A stretch of DNA of 5,665 bases from Cyanobium sp. M55B138 (GTDB lineage: Bacteria; Cyanobacteriota; Cyanobacteriia; PCC-6307; Cyanobiaceae). The stretch spans positions 1 through 5,665 of the forward strand of contig JAGYNF010000111.1 in NCBI GenBank assembly GCA_018400215.1, read 5' to 3'. The translations under genes were made by a program, and so were the position numbers. The notes below the pieces were generated by a model that did not search any database, was not told the DNA's origin, and saw only the letters and a list, made by a program, of their open reading frames with translations. Positions 5,072 through 5,665 of the stretch are shown here, piece by piece (position 1 is the stretch's first letter; each line of letters opens with the position of its first letter).

Positions 5072-5128
5072 ATGGCAAAAGCCAAAGGCAAGGGCGGCAA
5101 GAAAGGCGGCGGCAAGAAGGGCTACTGA
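5072..5128 (+). CDS. Micro-ORF, 18-residue Lys/Gly-rich basic peptide
   Basis: Directly after the endolysin an ATG at 5072 opens MAKAKGKGGKKGGGKKGY, which is more than a third Lys and has no acidic residue. A TGAGG (5058-5062) that overlaps the endolysin stop serves as a good Shine-Dalgarno 9 nt before the ATG. A TTG at 5057 in the same frame, overlapping that stop, would add five residues. Such a peptide could bind nucleic acid or membrane. The function is unknown. It is too short for standard gene callers. Its 3' end overlaps the convergent minus-strand gene by 7 bp. The strong ribosome-binding site and extreme composition support it, but Gly/Lys codon repeats could also be low-complexity DNA. 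Confidence 0.55.
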   Translation: MAKAKGKGGKKGGGKKGY

Positions 5129-5322
5129 TCCTTGCCGAAGACGTCCGGCAACCGGCCGCCGAGGGCCCTGTCAACGCGCTTGTAGGCGCTCTGGCCCAGG
5201 AATACCGCCGCCGGCTCTATGAAGGCCTTGGCGACCACCAGGCGCAGGCCTGAGGCCAGCAGCGAGCCCACCACGATGTCGCCAACGATGCGCAGATCGT
5301 CCCAGCCCCAATGGGCATTCAT
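5122..5322 (-). CDS. Small hypothetical membrane protein, possible lysis-cluster member
   Basis: The 66-residue protein has a polar, Trp-containing N-terminus (MNAHWGWDD), then a hydrophobic stretch at about 12-42 (IVGDIVVGSLLASG and LRLVVAKAFIEPAAVFLG) broken by single charges, and a charged C-terminus. One or two weak membrane segments are plausible. I do not recognise the family. ATG 5322 overlaps the upstream stop as ATGA and is preceded by a perfect GGAGG, so it is very probably translated and coupled to the holin-like gene. A holin or antiholin role is only inference from context. Confidence 0.75.
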   Translation of the reverse strand: MNAHWGWDDLRIVGDIVVGSLLASGLRLVVAKAFIEPAAVFLGQSAYKRVDRALGGRLPDVFGKDQ

Positions 5323-5540
5323 CGCTTGCCTCCAGCGAATCGCCCATTCGCATCACGTTTGCGGCTTGGCCGGTTCTGGCGCGTAGCTGGCTCGCGCCGG
5401 TGCAGCTCGTAAGGGAACAACTCGCGGGCCATGTGCAGGGTCAGCTGCAGCACCGAGTTGTCCTTGAGCTTGGAAATGCCGATTAGCTCGCTGAGAACGA
5501 ACAGCGCTAGGCCAACCAGGAGTTCAGGATGATTGTCCAT
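5319..5540 (-). CDS. Holin-like one-span small membrane protein
   Basis: From ATG 5540 the protein has 73 residues. A short acidic N-terminus (MDNHPE) is followed by one hydrophobic segment at about 7-23 (LLVGLALFVLSELIGIS). A helix KLKDNSVLQLTLHMARELF comes next, and then a strongly basic tail of about 20 residues with many Arg and Lys ending GRFAGGKR. Small size, one span and a charged basic tail fit phage holins, and the endolysin nearby needs one, but holins cannot be assigned by sequence alone. The frame stays open upstream to 5639, but those residues (Thr/Pro/Cys-rich) lie over a better coding frame, so the internal ATG is chosen. It overlaps the upstream gene by 17 nt and the downstream gene by 4 nt. 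Confidence 0.75.
   Translation of the reverse strand: MDNHPELLVGLALFVLSELIGISKLKDNSVLQLTLHMARELFPYELHRREPATRQNRPSRKRDANGRFAGGKR
5329..5333 (-). promoter_or_regulatory. Perfect Shine-Dalgarno GGAGG for the gene starting at 5322
   Basis: On the minus strand GGAGG lies 6 nt before ATG 5322. It sits inside the end of the holin-like gene, so it fixes the start and points to coupled translation of the pair. Confidence 0.75.
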
Positions 5541-5665
5541 GGGGGTCAGGCTGGGTGGTGGCTTCCAGGTAGGTGATGCGGTTGTCGTGGCGCTGCAGAG
5601 TGGTGTACACGCTGTCAAACGCCGTTTCAAAACGCACAAGCGTTTTGTCGATGTGCTTGACCGAG
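5524..5665 (-). CDS. C-terminal part of a coiled-coil-like protein, truncated by window
   Basis: A minus-strand frame enters from the right edge and ends with TGA at 5524-5526, showing the last 46 residues. The first 35 have hydrophobic residues at three- and four-residue spacing (SVKHIDKTLVRFETAFDSVY then LQRHDNRITYLEA), typical of a coiled coil, and a short Pro/Gln-rich tail follows. Similar 'HDxRIxxLE' ends occur in small phage proteins of the XhlA/spanin-like kind near lysis genes, but the N-terminus, where a membrane anchor might be, is outside the window. Its stop overlaps the start of the holin-like gene by 17 nt, so the three minus-strand genes form one operon. Confidence 0.65.
   Translation of the reverse strand, partial: SVKHIDKTLVRFETAFDSVYTTLQRHDNRITYLEATTQPDPHGQSS

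Noticed and set aside
5132..5151. TTGCCG...CGGCAA hairpin after the micro-ORF as a terminator
   Set aside because: Only 6 bp with an 8-nt loop, no T run, and it lies inside a minus-strand coding region.
4963..5253. 96-residue + strand frame over the endolysin end
   Set aside because: Its first part is a shadow of the endolysin and its remainder is Gln/Arg-rich antisense of the minus-strand gene; no own start signal.
1..5665. CRISPR arrays, rRNA, complete tRNA genes, insertion sequences
   Set aside because: No regularly spaced repeats, no RNA gene signatures and no transposase or terminal inverted repeats were found on either strand.

Overview
The window is a tailed-phage region, either a phage genome or a prophage. 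The anchor is a full-length T7-type large terminase (terL) on the + strand. It is followed by a two-domain endolysin and surrounded by small phage-like genes of weakly known or unknown function. The DNA is GC-rich. A freshwater or marine picocyanobacterial host (a T7-like cyanopodovirus) is my best guess. It rests on overall style, on an endolysin N-terminal segment that resembles ones I associate with cyanobacteria and their phages, and on one GCGATCGC (HIP1-type) octamer in terL (3510-3517). That host call is inference only. No integrase, RNA polymerase, capsid or tail gene is visible.

Layout: 1-391 holds two minus-strand genes, a truncated one with a hydrophobic N-terminus and a complete 109-residue acidic, Trp-rich unknown. 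392-1095 is about 700 nt without a convincing gene but with much structure: a small palindrome, spaced direct repeats, a long-range inverted repeat, a two-copy 13-nt repeat, a strong G-quadruplex motif, a consensus TATAAT, and a leader with two hairpins and an 11-nt tandem repeat. From 1096 the + strand carries a winged-helix protein resembling the RepL/MarR fold, an unknown 126-residue protein, and then terL (1935-3698), whose ribosome-binding region lies in a 13-bp hairpin.

After terL the strands alternate. A probable small terminase subunit lies on the minus strand (3688-3954), convergent with terL and overlapping its 3' end by 11 bp. A + strand endolysin (3984-5060) starts divergently from it, 29 nt away, across a near-palindrome. 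It fuses an unknown N-terminal domain, a GH24 muramidase and an M15-type peptidase. An 18-residue Lys/Gly-rich mini-gene follows at 5072-5128. The right end is a tight minus-strand cluster of three overlapping small genes: a truncated coiled-coil-like protein, a holin-like one-span membrane protein, and a second small membrane protein with a perfect Shine-Dalgarno.

Together this looks like the packaging and lysis end of a T7-like phage. What is unusual is that both the two terminase subunits and the lysis functions appear split between strands, whereas T7 reads them all in one direction. The most worthwhile leads are the structured 5' leader, the terL start hairpin, the G-quadruplex motif, the micro-ORF and the convergent terminase pair.
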